A stretch of DNA of 14,098 bases from an uncultured Pseudomonadota bacterium (GTDB taxonomy: Bacteria > Pseudomonadota > Gammaproteobacteria > Burkholderiales > Thiobacillaceae). The notes under the pieces are model-generated. The model did no database searches and was not told the origin of the DNA. It worked only from the letters and a program-made list of their open reading frames with translations. The stretch spans positions 1 through 14,098 of the forward strand of contig CAISDD010000483.1 in assembly GCA_903883985.1 (NCBI GenBank), in the 5' to 3' direction. How positions within the stretch are numbered: the stretch's first letter is position 1; each line of letters starts with the position of its first letter. Shown here piece after piece: positions 1-6,456 of this stretch. A program made the position numbers and the translations under genes.

Positions 1-1794
1 GGTTCCTGCCCGGCCGGCGAAGACATCCGCGGCTACCTGAATATCGTGCGCGGCATCGAGAAACCCACCGGCGGTCTGAGCTGGCAGGAATATGCTTTCC
101 GCCGCCTGACTGCGGCCGATCCTTTCCCCGCCGTCATGGGCCGTGTCTGTCCCGCTCCTTGTGAAGCCGGTAGCAACCGCAATCAGGTGGAAGAGAACGT
201 CGGCATCAACTCCGTGGAACACTTCCTGGGCAACTGGGCGTTGGAGAACAACATCGCGTTCACGGCTTGTGCCGTGGAGACAGGCAAGAAGGTTGCCATC
301 CTGGGTGGCGGCCCCGCCGGTCTGGCCGCAGCCTATCATCTGCGCCTCATGGGCCACGGCGTCACGATATTTGACGACCACGCCGAACTCGGCGGCATGA
401 TGCGCTACGGCATCCCCGGCTTCCGCACCCCGCGCGAAGTCCTGGATGGCGAAATCAAGCGCATCATCGACATGGGCGTTGAGACGCGCATGAAGGTTCG
501 CGTGGGCACGGATGTGCCGATGGCGCAGATCGAGCAGGAATATGACGCCATCCTGATCGCCCTGGGCGCTCAAGGTGGTCGCCTGCTGCCCGTGGAAGGC
601 GCGGATGCCCCCAACTGCGTACCGGCGACCGCATTTCTGCGCGCCTTCAACGAAGGCCGCCTGCAGCATGTCGGTAATAAGGTGGTGGTCATCGGCGGTG
701 GCGATACCTCGATCGACGTGGCGACGGTTGCCCGTCGTCTAGGCAAGATCACCAACGCCGCCACCTCCGATTTGCCCGAGATGGTGCTGGCCGGCCATAC
801 CGCGCATGACGTGAGCCACATCGCGGCTCGCATGGGTGTGGAAGTGGTGCTGATCTCCCGGGCCACCATCGACAAGATGGCCGCCAACAAGCACGAAGTC
901 GAGCAAGCCAGGGCGGAAGGCATCGAAATCATCGGCGGTGTGACCCCGGTTGCCGTAATCAAGGGCCCGGATGGGCGTGCGATTGCGCTGCGCGTGGCGC
1001 AATTCGAAGTCGTCGGCAAGGAAACCAGGATACTGGCCGGCACCGAGATGGACATCAGCGGTGACCTGATCGTCTCGGCCATTGGTCAGTCCGTCGACTT
1101 CACCGGGCTGGAAAGCTTCAACAACAACAATGGCCTGATACGCGCGGACAAGAATTACCGTTTCCCGAACAAGCCTAACATCTTCGTCGCGGGCGATGTG
1201 ATCCGTCCGCACCTGCTGACCACGGCCATAGGCCACGCCCGTATCTGCGCCGAAGGCATCGATTCCTTCTTCAAGGGTGAGGACGCAGCAAAGCGTCCCA
1301 AGGTTGACGTGGCTCACTGGGATCAGGTCCGCAAGTGGGTCGAGGCGGGGCATGAGTACAAGGAACACCACGGTCCGGTTCTGGGTACTGCGGAATGGAA
1401 GGACGTGCTGCACAACTACGAGGATCGTTCCAGTCGTTACGTGATTCCTTCCAGCGAAATGTTCCTCGGGCACTTCATGAACGTTGCGCGCAATCAGCGT
1501 GGCGTGACCGTGCTGGACAGGGATTCCGCCCTGGGTAACTTCGAGGATAGGCTGCACCCACTCGACGAGAAGCAGACCGTTGCAGAAGCCAAGCGCTGTA
1601 TGTCCTGTGGCCTGTGCTTCGAGTGCGACAACTGCATCATCTATTGCCCGCAGACCGCTGTGTTCAAGGTCAAGAAAAAAGATGGCCCGACTACCGGCCG
1701 TTATGTGGACACCGATTATGGCAAGTGTATCGGTTGTCATATTTGTGCCGACGTGTGCCCGACCGGCTACATCCTCATGGGTATGGGCGAGTAA
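1..1794 (+). CDS. dsrL: DsrL, NAD(P)H:acceptor oxidoreductase of the Dsr sulfur-oxidation pathway (5'-partial)
   Basis: Iron-sulfur flavoprotein of the glutamate-synthase small-subunit family, cytoplasmic, thought to pass electrons between the DsrAB sulfite reductase system and NAD(H). The frame is already open at base 1 (GSCPAGEDIRGYL...), so the internal GTG at 46 is not the start. About 597 residues are present against roughly 650 in the family, so some 55-60 N-terminal residues lie outside. In partial numbering: N-terminal Fe-S cysteines including C3 and the CPAPC motif at 50-54; FAD-binding GGGPAGL at 102-108; pyridine-nucleotide-binding GGGDTS at 232-237; and a C-terminal ferredoxin domain with a Cys cluster at 533-549 (CMSCGLCFECDNC...C) and CIGCHICADVC at 576-586. 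This C-terminal ferredoxin extension separates DsrL from plain GltD. Its position directly before dsrJ matches the classical dsrMKLJOP order. Identification is very secure. Confidence 0.96.
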   Translation, partial: GSCPAGEDIRGYLNIVRGIEKPTGGLSWQEYAFRRLTAADPFPAVMGRVCPAPCEAGSNRNQVEENVGINSVEHFLGNWALENNIAFTACAVETGKKVAILGGGPAGLAAAYHLRLMGHGVTIFDDHAELGGMMRYGIPGFRTPREVLDGEIKRIIDMGVETRMKVRVGTDVPMAQIEQEYDAILIALGAQGGRLLPVEGADAPNCVPATAFLRAFNEGRLQHVGNKVVVIGGGDTSIDVATVARRLGKITNAATSDLPEMVLAGHTAHDVSHIAARMGVEVVLISRATIDKMAANKHEVEQARAEGIEIIGGVTPVAVIKGPDGRAIALRVAQFEVVGKETRILAGTEMDISGDLIVSAIGQSVDFTGLESFNNNNGLIRADKNYRFPNKPNIFVAGDVIRPHLLTTAIGHARICAEGIDSFFKGEDAAKRPKVDVAHWDQVRKWVEAGHEYKEHHGPVLGTAEWKDVLHNYEDRSSRYVIPSSEMFLGHFMNVARNQRGVTVLDRDSALGNFEDRLHPLDEKQTVAEAKRCMSCGLCFECDNCIIYCPQTAVFKVKKKDGPTTGRYVDTDYGKCIGCHICADVCPTGYILMGMGE

Positions 1795-1953
1795 ATGATG
1801 AATGCCCCAGAAAACCTCGCTGCGCTTGGTTTTCCCCCCGAGCACCCGCAAGGGGCAAGCCGTATCCGTAACGCCGCTGAAGCGGCAACGGCTACGCTCG
1901 GGACCAGGAAACATTTGGGGCGGACCGGCTTGTTTCTTGAGAGGATGAATGGC
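1795..1953 (+). other. Palindrome-rich dsrL-dsrJ spacer, open in the dsrJ frame
   Basis: A 159-nt spacer in a cluster whose other gaps are 3 nt or overlaps. It starts ATGATG right after the dsrL stop and has no stop in the dsrJ frame, but the peptide it would encode is low in information and would put 53 residues ahead of the dsrJ signal sequence. Visible inverted repeats: GAAAACC (1810-1816) with GGTTTTC (1828-1834); GCCGCT (1873-1878) with AGCGGC (1881-1886), enclosed by AGCCGT (1858-1863) with ACGGCT (1888-1893); GAAACA (1908-1913) with TGTTTC (1931-1936); and outermost GCCCCA (1804-1809) with TGGGGC (1916-1921). I read it as a non-coding structured spacer, perhaps a REP/MITE-like insertion or an mRNA processing or stability element. 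Confidence 0.6.
1939..1944 (+). promoter_or_regulatory. Ribosome binding site that decides the dsrJ start
   Basis: GAGAGG lies 9 nt before the ATG at 1954. The ATG at 1945 touches it with no spacing, and the ATGs at 1795 and 1798 lie far upstream. This favours 1954 as the start, which puts the hydrophobic signal segment at the N-terminus. Confidence 0.6.
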
Positions 1954-2394
1954 ATGGCGATAATGGCCAACCTGCCCGTTCTGGGCAAATGGTTCCGTAT
2001 TTTCGCCTGTCTCGGTGCGATGGCCTTCACGGCCATTGCTTCGACGCAGGCGGTGGCGGGAGTCGATCTTCCCAAGCTGGAGCATGGCAAGGGAGATCAA
2101 TGCGTGGACGACGTGGCCTTTATTCGCCGCCACCACCCAGACCTGCTCAAGCATCACCGCGACGAGACGGTTCGTTTGGGTATCCGCACGACCAAGTACA
2201 GTCTGAAGAAATGCGTGGAATGTCATGCTGGCAGCAAGACCGGCAGCGTGGCATCGAGCGAGGAGGACTTTTGTGTCGCTTGTCACCGTTATGCCGGCGC
2301 CAAGCTGGATTGCTGGGACTGTCATGCCACGAAACCGGGCAAGCAGGTGCCTGATGCAAAACCAGTCCTGCCCCAACATGGAGGCAGCAAATGA
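1954..2394 (+). CDS. dsrJ: DsrJ, periplasmic trihaem cytochrome c of the DsrMKJOP complex
   Basis: Small membrane-anchored trihaem c-type cytochrome, the periplasmic redox subunit of DsrMKJOP. From the chosen start it has 146 residues, the usual DsrJ size. A hydrophobic signal or anchor segment covers about residues 9-35, with a possible signal peptidase site near AVA-G. Three CxxCH motifs are visible: CVECH (87-91), CVACH (107-111) and CWDCH (120-124). The only other mature-part cysteine, C50 in GDQCVDD, fits the unusual distal Cys haem ligand described for the Allochromatium DsrJ (Cys46). The frame extends upstream to 1795, but that stretch is a hairpin-rich spacer and would bury the signal sequence. 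The stop overlaps the dsrO ATG (ATGA, 2391-2394), which suggests translational coupling. Product secure; start moderately so. Confidence 0.93.
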   Translation: MAIMANLPVLGKWFRIFACLGAMAFTAIASTQAVAGVDLPKLEHGKGDQCVDDVAFIRRHHPDLLKHHRDETVRLGIRTTKYSLKKCVECHAGSKTGSVASSEEDFCVACHRYAGAKLDCWDCHATKPGKQVPDAKPVLPQHGGSK

Positions 2395-3134
2395 GTGATT
2401 CCGTGAATTCCAAACAAGAAGATCGCCGCGATTTTCTCAAGGCGGGTGGATTGGTCGCCGGCATCACGCTGGCCCCCGGTCTGCTTTTCTACGGCGTGGC
2501 GCAAAGTCGCGCGCCGGAAGAGGGTGTTTCCAGCCGGCAACGTTGGGGCATGCTGATCGACACCACCAAGTGTGCCGATGGCTGCAACGACTGTGTCACG
2601 GCCTGCAACACTGAGAACGGGCTTTCCGGCAAGACCGGTCCCCAGGATAGTCAGTGGATACGCAAACTGAACGTCAAGGACTTGCACACGGGTTATGTGC
2701 AGAGTTTGCCCATGATGTGCCAGCACTGCGAAAATCCCCCCTGTGTCGACGTCTGCCCGACCGGCGCTTCGACGAAGCGCGCCGATGGCATCGTCCTGGT
2801 GGATCGGCATGCCTGTATCGGTTGTCGTTACTGCATGATGGCCTGCCCCTACAAGGCACGTTCCTTCGTGCATGAACCCCTACACGATCAGAAGCCGGAT
2901 GTACCTCGCGGCAAGGGGTGCGTAGAGTCTTGTACCTTCTGCGTGCAACGTGTCGACAAGGGTGAACAACCCGCCTGTGTCGAAGCGTGCGATGCCAAGG
3001 GCCACAAGGCCATGGTCTTTGGTGACCTCAAGGATCCGCAAAGCGCGATCTCCAGGGCGCTCAAGTCGACTGACAGTGTCGAGGTGCGCGCCGATCTTGC
3101 GCTCGGCACCGGTGTTCGTTATCAAGGGATTTAA
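2391..3134 (+). CDS. dsrO: DsrO, Tat-exported iron-sulfur subunit of DsrMKJOP
   Basis: Periplasmic ferredoxin-like electron-transfer protein of 247 residues. The N-terminus holds a twin-arginine motif (RRDFLK, 12-17) followed by a hydrophobic stretch to about residue 37, so it is exported folded with its clusters. Four cysteine groups for four [4Fe-4S] clusters are visible: C61/65/68/72, C110/113/118/122, C142/145/148/152, and a last set C177/181/184/196/200. This is the DmsB/HybA/NrfC-type arrangement. It has a strong GGAGG (2380-2384) 6 nt before the ATG and overlaps dsrJ by 4 nt; dsrP starts 3 nt after its stop. DsrO is expected to work with DsrP as an NrfC/NrfD-like pair linking the quinone pool to DsrJ. 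Confidence 0.96.
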   Translation: MSDSVNSKQEDRRDFLKAGGLVAGITLAPGLLFYGVAQSRAPEEGVSSRQRWGMLIDTTKCADGCNDCVTACNTENGLSGKTGPQDSQWIRKLNVKDLHTGYVQSLPMMCQHCENPPCVDVCPTGASTKRADGIVLVDRHACIGCRYCMMACPYKARSFVHEPLHDQKPDVPRGKGCVESCTFCVQRVDKGEQPACVEACDAKGHKAMVFGDLKDPQSAISRALKSTDSVEVRADLALGTGVRYQGI

Positions 3135-3137
3135 GTC

Positions 3138-4355
3138 ATGGCACATGAAGTCTGCGTCAATCAGGGTGAGTGCCGTACCGTTGAGTTTTTTGCCCTGCTA
3201 GGATTGGGGGGGCTGCTGATACTCGGCGCTATGTACGCCTTCTTTACCCTGGAGCATCACGGCCACATCCTGACGGGAATGAACAATCAGATCGTCTGGG
3301 GACTGCCCCATGTAGTCGCCGTGTTCCTGATCGTCGCCGCGTCCGGAGCTCTGAACGTCGCCTCCATCGGTTCTGTGTTCGGCAAGGATGTCTACAAGAG
3401 GCGTGCTCCGCTCTCCGGTATGCTGGCCTTAGCCTTGCTCTCCGGCGGCCTGGGTGTCCTGGTACTCGATCTCGGTCGTCCGGATCGACTGATCGTGGCC
3501 ATGACCCGCTACAATTTTCACTCCATTTTCGCCTTGAACATGATCTTCTATAACGGCTTCTTCGCCATAGTCGGTCTGTATCTGGTTACGCTGATGGAAC
3601 GAAAGTTGAAATACTGGACTCGGCCTGTGGGCTTCCTGGCCTTCTTCTGGCGGCTTGGCCTGACCACGGCGACCGGTTCCATTTTTGGTTTCATCGTCGC
3701 TCGGGCCGGCTACAACTCCGCGCTGATGGCGCCGATGTTCATCATCATGTCGTTTGCCTACGGGCTGGCGATTTTCATGGTGGTGCAGGCCTCCATGTAC
3801 AGTTGGAACGGCCTCACGCTTGACCTGGCCATCCGTCGCCGCATGAAGAAATTACTCGCGGTGTTCGTTGGTGCCTCGCTTTATTTCACCGTCGTCTTCC
3901 ACCTGACCAATTTGTACTTCGCCAAGCAATGGGACTACGAGCAGTTCATCCTGCTCGACGGGGGCATCTTCACTCTTCTCTTCTGGGTGGGTCAGGTCTT
4001 CATCGGTGCCGTCTTGCCGCTGAGTCTGCTGTTCATCAACCGGTCTCAGGGTGAGCATTTGGTTTCCTTCAGCGTACTAGCACCGTTGTTCGTCGTCGTG
4101 GGTGGTCTTTGTCAGATGTATGTCACCATCGTTGGCGGTCAGGCTTTCCCTCTGACCCTGTTCCCCGGCCACGAAGTCCACAGCAGTTTCTATGATGGCG
4201 TGGTGCATGCCTATCACCCAGGCATCTACGAATGGTTGCTTGGGCTCGGCGGCGTGGGCATCACCTTCACGCTGACCGTGGTTGCGGTTCGGGTGTTCAA
4301 ATTCCTGCCTCAGGATGACTTCAAGACCGTACTCATGCGCAGAAGCACGGACTGA
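3138..4355 (+). CDS. dsrP: DsrP, NrfD/PsrC-type integral membrane subunit of DsrMKJOP
   Basis: Polytopic membrane protein of 405 residues in the NrfD/polysulfide reductase membrane-subunit family, expected to interact with quinone and pair with DsrO. About ten hydrophobic segments can be counted, roughly at residues 14-36, 52-76, 91-113, 128-150, 160-184, 190-213, 233-256, 266-293, 305-330 and 370-395. The sequence LGRPDR after the third segment is typical of the family. No haem-binding motif is seen, unlike DsrM. The start at 3138 has AAGGGA (3124-3129) at a good distance. It is the last gene before a strong terminator, so it ends the upstream dsr transcription unit. Confidence 0.95.
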   Translation: MAHEVCVNQGECRTVEFFALLGLGGLLILGAMYAFFTLEHHGHILTGMNNQIVWGLPHVVAVFLIVAASGALNVASIGSVFGKDVYKRRAPLSGMLALALLSGGLGVLVLDLGRPDRLIVAMTRYNFHSIFALNMIFYNGFFAIVGLYLVTLMERKLKYWTRPVGFLAFFWRLGLTTATGSIFGFIVARAGYNSALMAPMFIIMSFAYGLAIFMVVQASMYSWNGLTLDLAIRRRMKKLLAVFVGASLYFTVVFHLTNLYFAKQWDYEQFILLDGGIFTLLFWVGQVFIGAVLPLSLLFINRSQGEHLVSFSVLAPLFVVVGGLCQMYVTIVGGQAFPLTLFPGHEVHSSFYDGVVHAYHPGIYEWLLGLGGVGITFTLTVVAVRVFKFLPQDDFKTVLMRRSTD

Positions 4356-4375
4356 TCGGGTTTGGAGCGTTAATC

Positions 4376-4411
4376 ACGAAAAGCCGACAAAAACAGTCGG
4401 CTTTTCGTTTT
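4376..4411 (+). terminator. Strong intrinsic terminator after dsrP
   Basis: Perfect 13-bp stem: ACGAAAAGCCGAC (4376-4388), loop AAAAACA (4389-4395), GTCGGCTTTTCGT (4396-4408), then a run of T (4408-4411). It lies 20 nt after the dsrP stop and 22 nt before dsrN, so it separates dsr...LJOP from dsrNR. The A-rich base on the other side could give weak activity on the - strand too. Confidence 0.88.
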
Positions 4412-4419
4412 GTAGCCAG

Positions 4420-4425
4420 TAAAAT
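4420..4425 (+). promoter_or_regulatory. Candidate -10 element for dsrN
   Basis: TAAAAT lies 7 nt before the dsrN ATG, just after the terminator. Transcription from it would begin at or next to the ATG, giving a leaderless message, and indeed no Shine-Dalgarno sequence is visible before 4433. No good -35 hexamer stands 16-18 nt upstream, where the terminator stem lies, so this is tentative. Confidence 0.35.
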
Positions 4426-4432
4426 TGCCGCC

Positions 4433-5950
4433 ATGCTGTATCTATCCGCCGCACACAAATCTTCTGGCAAGACCACCCTAACCCTGGGGCTTTGTCGCGC
4501 CCTGGCCAATCGTGGACTGAAGGTGCAGGCCTTCAAGAAGGGGCCGGACTATATCGATCCGATCTGGCACGGGCTGGCGGCGCGTGGGACCAGCTACAAC
4601 CTGGATTTCCACATGATGAGCGAGGCCGAGATCACGGCGCTGTATGCGCGCCATGCCGGAGCGGCCGATATCGCCCTGATCGAGGGCAACAAGGGGCTCT
4701 ACGATGGCATGGACGTGGAAGGCAGTAACAGCAACGCCGCCCTGGCCAAGCTTCTGGGTGTGCCCGTGGTGCTGGTGCTCGATTGCGTCGGCATGACGCG
4801 TGGCATCGCCCCTTTGATCCTGGGTTACCAGGCGTTCGATCCTGGAGTGAAGATTGCCGGCATCATCCTCAACAAGGTCGGCGGACCCCGTCATGAGGGC
4901 AAGTTGCGTGAGGTGATCGCGCGCTATACGAAAGTGCCGGTATTGGGCGCGGTCTACAAGGACGAGCGCCTGGCCATCACCGAGCGCCACCTGGGACTCG
5001 TTCCCGGAAACGAAGCCGCGGAAGCGGATGCCCGCATCGAAACCATGGCCGCCATCGTCTCAGCCCAGGTGGACATCGAGCGTCTGCTGGAGATCGCGTA
5101 CAACGGGAACCCTACTAAGCAGGCAGGGATGCCTGCGCTACAGGACATCGAGCGACTGCTGGACATCGCGTACAACGGGAATCCTCCTTTAATATTGGAG
5201 GGCAGGGAGGATCTATCCTCGCTAGCCGCTGGGCTAGACGATGCAAATCCCCCCCCGCCCCCCTTTGAAAAAGTGGGGGGAAGTTTGCGCATCGCCTATG
5301 CTTTCGACCGTGCTTTTGGCTTCTATTACCAGGAAGACCTGGACAGCCTGCGCGCGGCTGGAGTCGAGTTGCTGCCCATCGACACATTGAAAGATGGTTT
5401 GTTACCCGAAGTGGATGGCCTGCTTCTGGGCGGGGGCTTCCCCGAAATGTTCATCGAGGAACTGGCGGCCAACCTCGATCTGCGTCGTGACATCGCCCGG
5501 CAGATCGAGGCCGGATTGCCGGTCTATGCGGAGTGTGGTGGCCTCATGTATCTGTCCCGGTCGCTGCGCTGGGGAGTACGGGTCGGCGAGATGATTGGTG
5601 TGGTGCCGGGGGACGCCGTCATGAGCGAGCGCCCCGTTGGCCGAGGTTACGCGGAACTTGAGGAAACGGCTTTCGCGCCCTGGGCACCCCAGGAAAAAAT
5701 GATCCCCGCACACGAATTTCACTATTCGCATCTGGAAAATCTGCCCGCCGGCCTCAACTATGCCTACCGCGTGCGCCGGGGCCAGGGGCTGGATGGTCAG
5801 GGCGATGGTTATGTATATCGCAATCTGCTCGCCGCTTACTGCCACCGCCGCGGTTCTGGGGAGCAGGGCTGGATCGCGCCTTTTCTTGAGAAAGTGCGCG
5901 CCCGTCGTGCTACGAAACTAGACTCATTAACGAAAGGAAATCAATCATGA
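4433..5950 (+). CDS. dsrN: DsrN, CbiA/CobB-type glutamine-dependent amidase for sirohaem (siroamide synthesis), with in-frame repeat insertion
   Basis: Homologue of cobyrinic acid a,c-diamide synthase; in dsr clusters DsrN is held to amidate sirohaem to the siroamide used by DsrAB. The N-terminal ATPase domain (about 1-213) has a P-loop-like AAHKSSGKTT at 6-15 and KKGPDYIDP near 35-43. The C-terminal class I-like glutamine amidotransferase domain (from about 286) has the nucleophile C368 in YAECGGLMYL and HEFHYSH at 427-433. At 505 residues it is longer than usual for CbiA/CobB (about 430-460). The excess sits in the linker 214-285, where DIERLL[ED]IAYNGNP occurs twice (214 and 238), followed by a low-information ...NPPPPPFEKVGGS stretch encoded by palindromic repeat DNA. 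Catalytic motifs are intact, so it is probably functional. It overlaps dsrR by ATGA. Confidence 0.93.
   Translation: MLYLSAAHKSSGKTTLTLGLCRALANRGLKVQAFKKGPDYIDPIWHGLAARGTSYNLDFHMMSEAEITALYARHAGAADIALIEGNKGLYDGMDVEGSNSNAALAKLLGVPVVLVLDCVGMTRGIAPLILGYQAFDPGVKIAGIILNKVGGPRHEGKLREVIARYTKVPVLGAVYKDERLAITERHLGLVPGNEAAEADARIETMAAIVSAQVDIERLLEIAYNGNPTKQAGMPALQDIERLLDIAYNGNPPLILEGREDLSSLAAGLDDANPPPPPFEKVGGSLRIAYAFDRAFGFYYQEDLDSLRAAGVELLPIDTLKDGLLPEVDGLLLGGGFPEMFIEELAANLDLRRDIARQIEAGLPVYAECGGLMYLSRSLRWGVRVGEMIGVVPGDAVMSERPVGRGYAELEETAFAPWAPQEKMIPAHEFHYSHLENLPAGLNYAYRVRRGQGLDGQGDGYVYRNLLAAYCHRRGSGEQGWIAPFLEKVRARRATKLDSLTKGNQS
5071..5185 (+). repeat. Tandem 43-nt direct repeat (72-nt spacing) inside dsrN
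   Basis: Copy 1 (5071-5113) and copy 2 (5143-5185) share 40 of 43 bases and are exactly 72 nt apart, so the frame is kept. They encode DIERLLEIAYNGNP and DIERLLDIAYNGNP. The 29 nt between them contain the palindrome GCAGGC (5119-5124) / GCCTGC (5131-5136). Confidence 0.9.
5114..5283. repeat. Cluster of REP-like palindromes embedded in the dsrN coding region
   Basis: Four palindromic modules follow each other: GCAGGC/GCCTGC (5119-5136); ATCCTCC (5181-5187) with GGAGGAT (5206-5212), also CCTCC (5183-5187) with GGAGG (5197-5201); CTAGCC (5222-5227) with GGCTAG (5232-5237), 4-nt loop; and CCCCCC (5258-5263) with GGGGGG (5275-5280) around TTTGAAAAAGT. The runs of C and G and the codon use are unlike the rest of the gene and resemble interspersed intergenic repeats. 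Borders are approximate because homologues cannot be aligned here. Confidence 0.65.
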
Positions 5951-6312
5951 TCAGTTTGACCAAGGAAGCCGCTGAACAGGTTCGCACCTCCGCCCAGGAG
6001 TCCGGCGCCGACAGGATGGCCTTGCGTGTCGCCGCCCGCGTCAACCAGGCGGGCATGCTGGAGTTCGGCATGGGTTTCGACGATGAGCGCAGCAACGATA
6101 CCCTGGTCGATTCCTGGGGTGTCACCCTGTTGGTGAATGCCGAAAGTGCGCCGATGCTGGACGATGTCACCATCGACTTTTCCGAGGTCGAGTCCGGCGA
6201 GCATCGCTTCGTCTTCATGAAGGCCAGCGCCGCGAGTTGTGGCAGTGGTGGCGGCGGCAATGGTGGTGGTGGCGGTTGTGGCGGTTGCGGCTCTGGTGGC
6301 TGCGGCTCCTGA
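5947..6312 (+). CDS. dsrR: DsrR, A-type carrier (IscA/HesB) fold protein with a Gly/Cys-rich tail
   Basis: Accessory protein of 121 residues with the HesB/IscA pattern (MISLTKEAAEQVRTSAQE... to ...SGEHRFVFM). DsrR of purple sulfur bacteria is an IscA-like protein lacking the Fe-S ligand cysteines and is reported to act in dsr expression at a post-transcriptional level. Here too the first IscA cysteine is absent (the stretch reads ALRVAARVNQAGMLEF). After residue 97, however, there is a 24-residue low-complexity tail made mostly of Gly and Ser with C98, C111, C114 and C119 (CGGCGSGGCG). Whether these replace the IscA CxC ligands cannot be told from sequence alone. Start: ATG overlaps the dsrN stop (ATGA, 5947-5950), with AAAGGAAA upstream as ribosome binding site. 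Identification rests on both fold pattern and position after dsrN. Confidence 0.87.
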   Translation: MISLTKEAAEQVRTSAQESGADRMALRVAARVNQAGMLEFGMGFDDERSNDTLVDSWGVTLLVNAESAPMLDDVTIDFSEVESGEHRFVFMKASAASCGSGGGGNGGGGGCGGCGSGGCGS

Positions 6313-6319
6313 ATACGAT

Positions 6320-6356
6320 GTCGGGTTACGGCGCAAAATGCCGCGCCTAACCCGAC
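6320..6356. repeat. REP-like palindrome 1 after dsrR
   Basis: GTCGGGTTA (6320-6328) pairs with TAACCCGAC (6348-6356). Inside it, GGCGC (6330-6334) pairs with GCGCC (6343-6347). One unpaired C (6329) and an 8-nt loop complete a stem of 14 bp. No T-run follows, so it is a poor intrinsic terminator. This type of element (GTAGGTCGGGTTA read on the other strand) is a common dispersed repeat between genes in proteobacteria. Confidence 0.75.
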
Positions 6357-6365
6357 CTACGAAAT

Positions 6366-6375
6366 CTGACGTCAG
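6366..6375. other. 10-bp perfect palindrome CTGACGTCAG
   Basis: Short perfect palindrome lying between the two REP-like elements and 81 nt upstream of cysG. It could be a regulator site or chance; nothing else supports a role. Confidence 0.2.
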
Positions 6376-6408
6376 GAAGTTTAACGCGCCACTTTCGCCA
6401 CATGTTGC

Positions 6409-6433
6409 GTTGGGCTTTGTGCCTCAGCCCAAC
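6409..6433. repeat. REP-like palindrome 2 upstream of cysG
   Basis: GTTGGGCT (6409-6416) and AGCCCAAC (6426-6433) form an 8-bp stem with a 9-nt loop. Both this and the first element are followed by CTACG, so they look like divergent members of one family, spaced about 80 nt apart in the same orientation. Confidence 0.7.
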
Positions 6434-6456
6434 CTACGTACTTACTCCTGAGTTAT

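Noticed and set aside
46..48. GTG at 46 as the dsrL start
   Set aside because: The frame is open to base 1 and the upstream residues (CPAGEDIRGYL) belong to the conserved N-terminal Fe-S domain.
1795..1953. 53-residue N-terminal extension of DsrJ, or a separate small protein
   Set aside because: The DNA is a string of inverted repeats, the extension would bury the signal sequence, and a ribosome site precedes the ATG at 1954.
739..2379. 546-codon open frame on the - strand across dsrL and dsrJ
   Set aside because: Lies opposite genes with full Fe-S, FAD and haem motifs; its protein (His- and Gly-rich, no domain) is the typical shadow of high-GC coding DNA.
5071..5283. dsrN as a pseudogene or assembly error
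   Set aside because: The frame is kept through duplication and repeats, both domains have intact catalytic motifs, and the stop couples exactly to dsrR.
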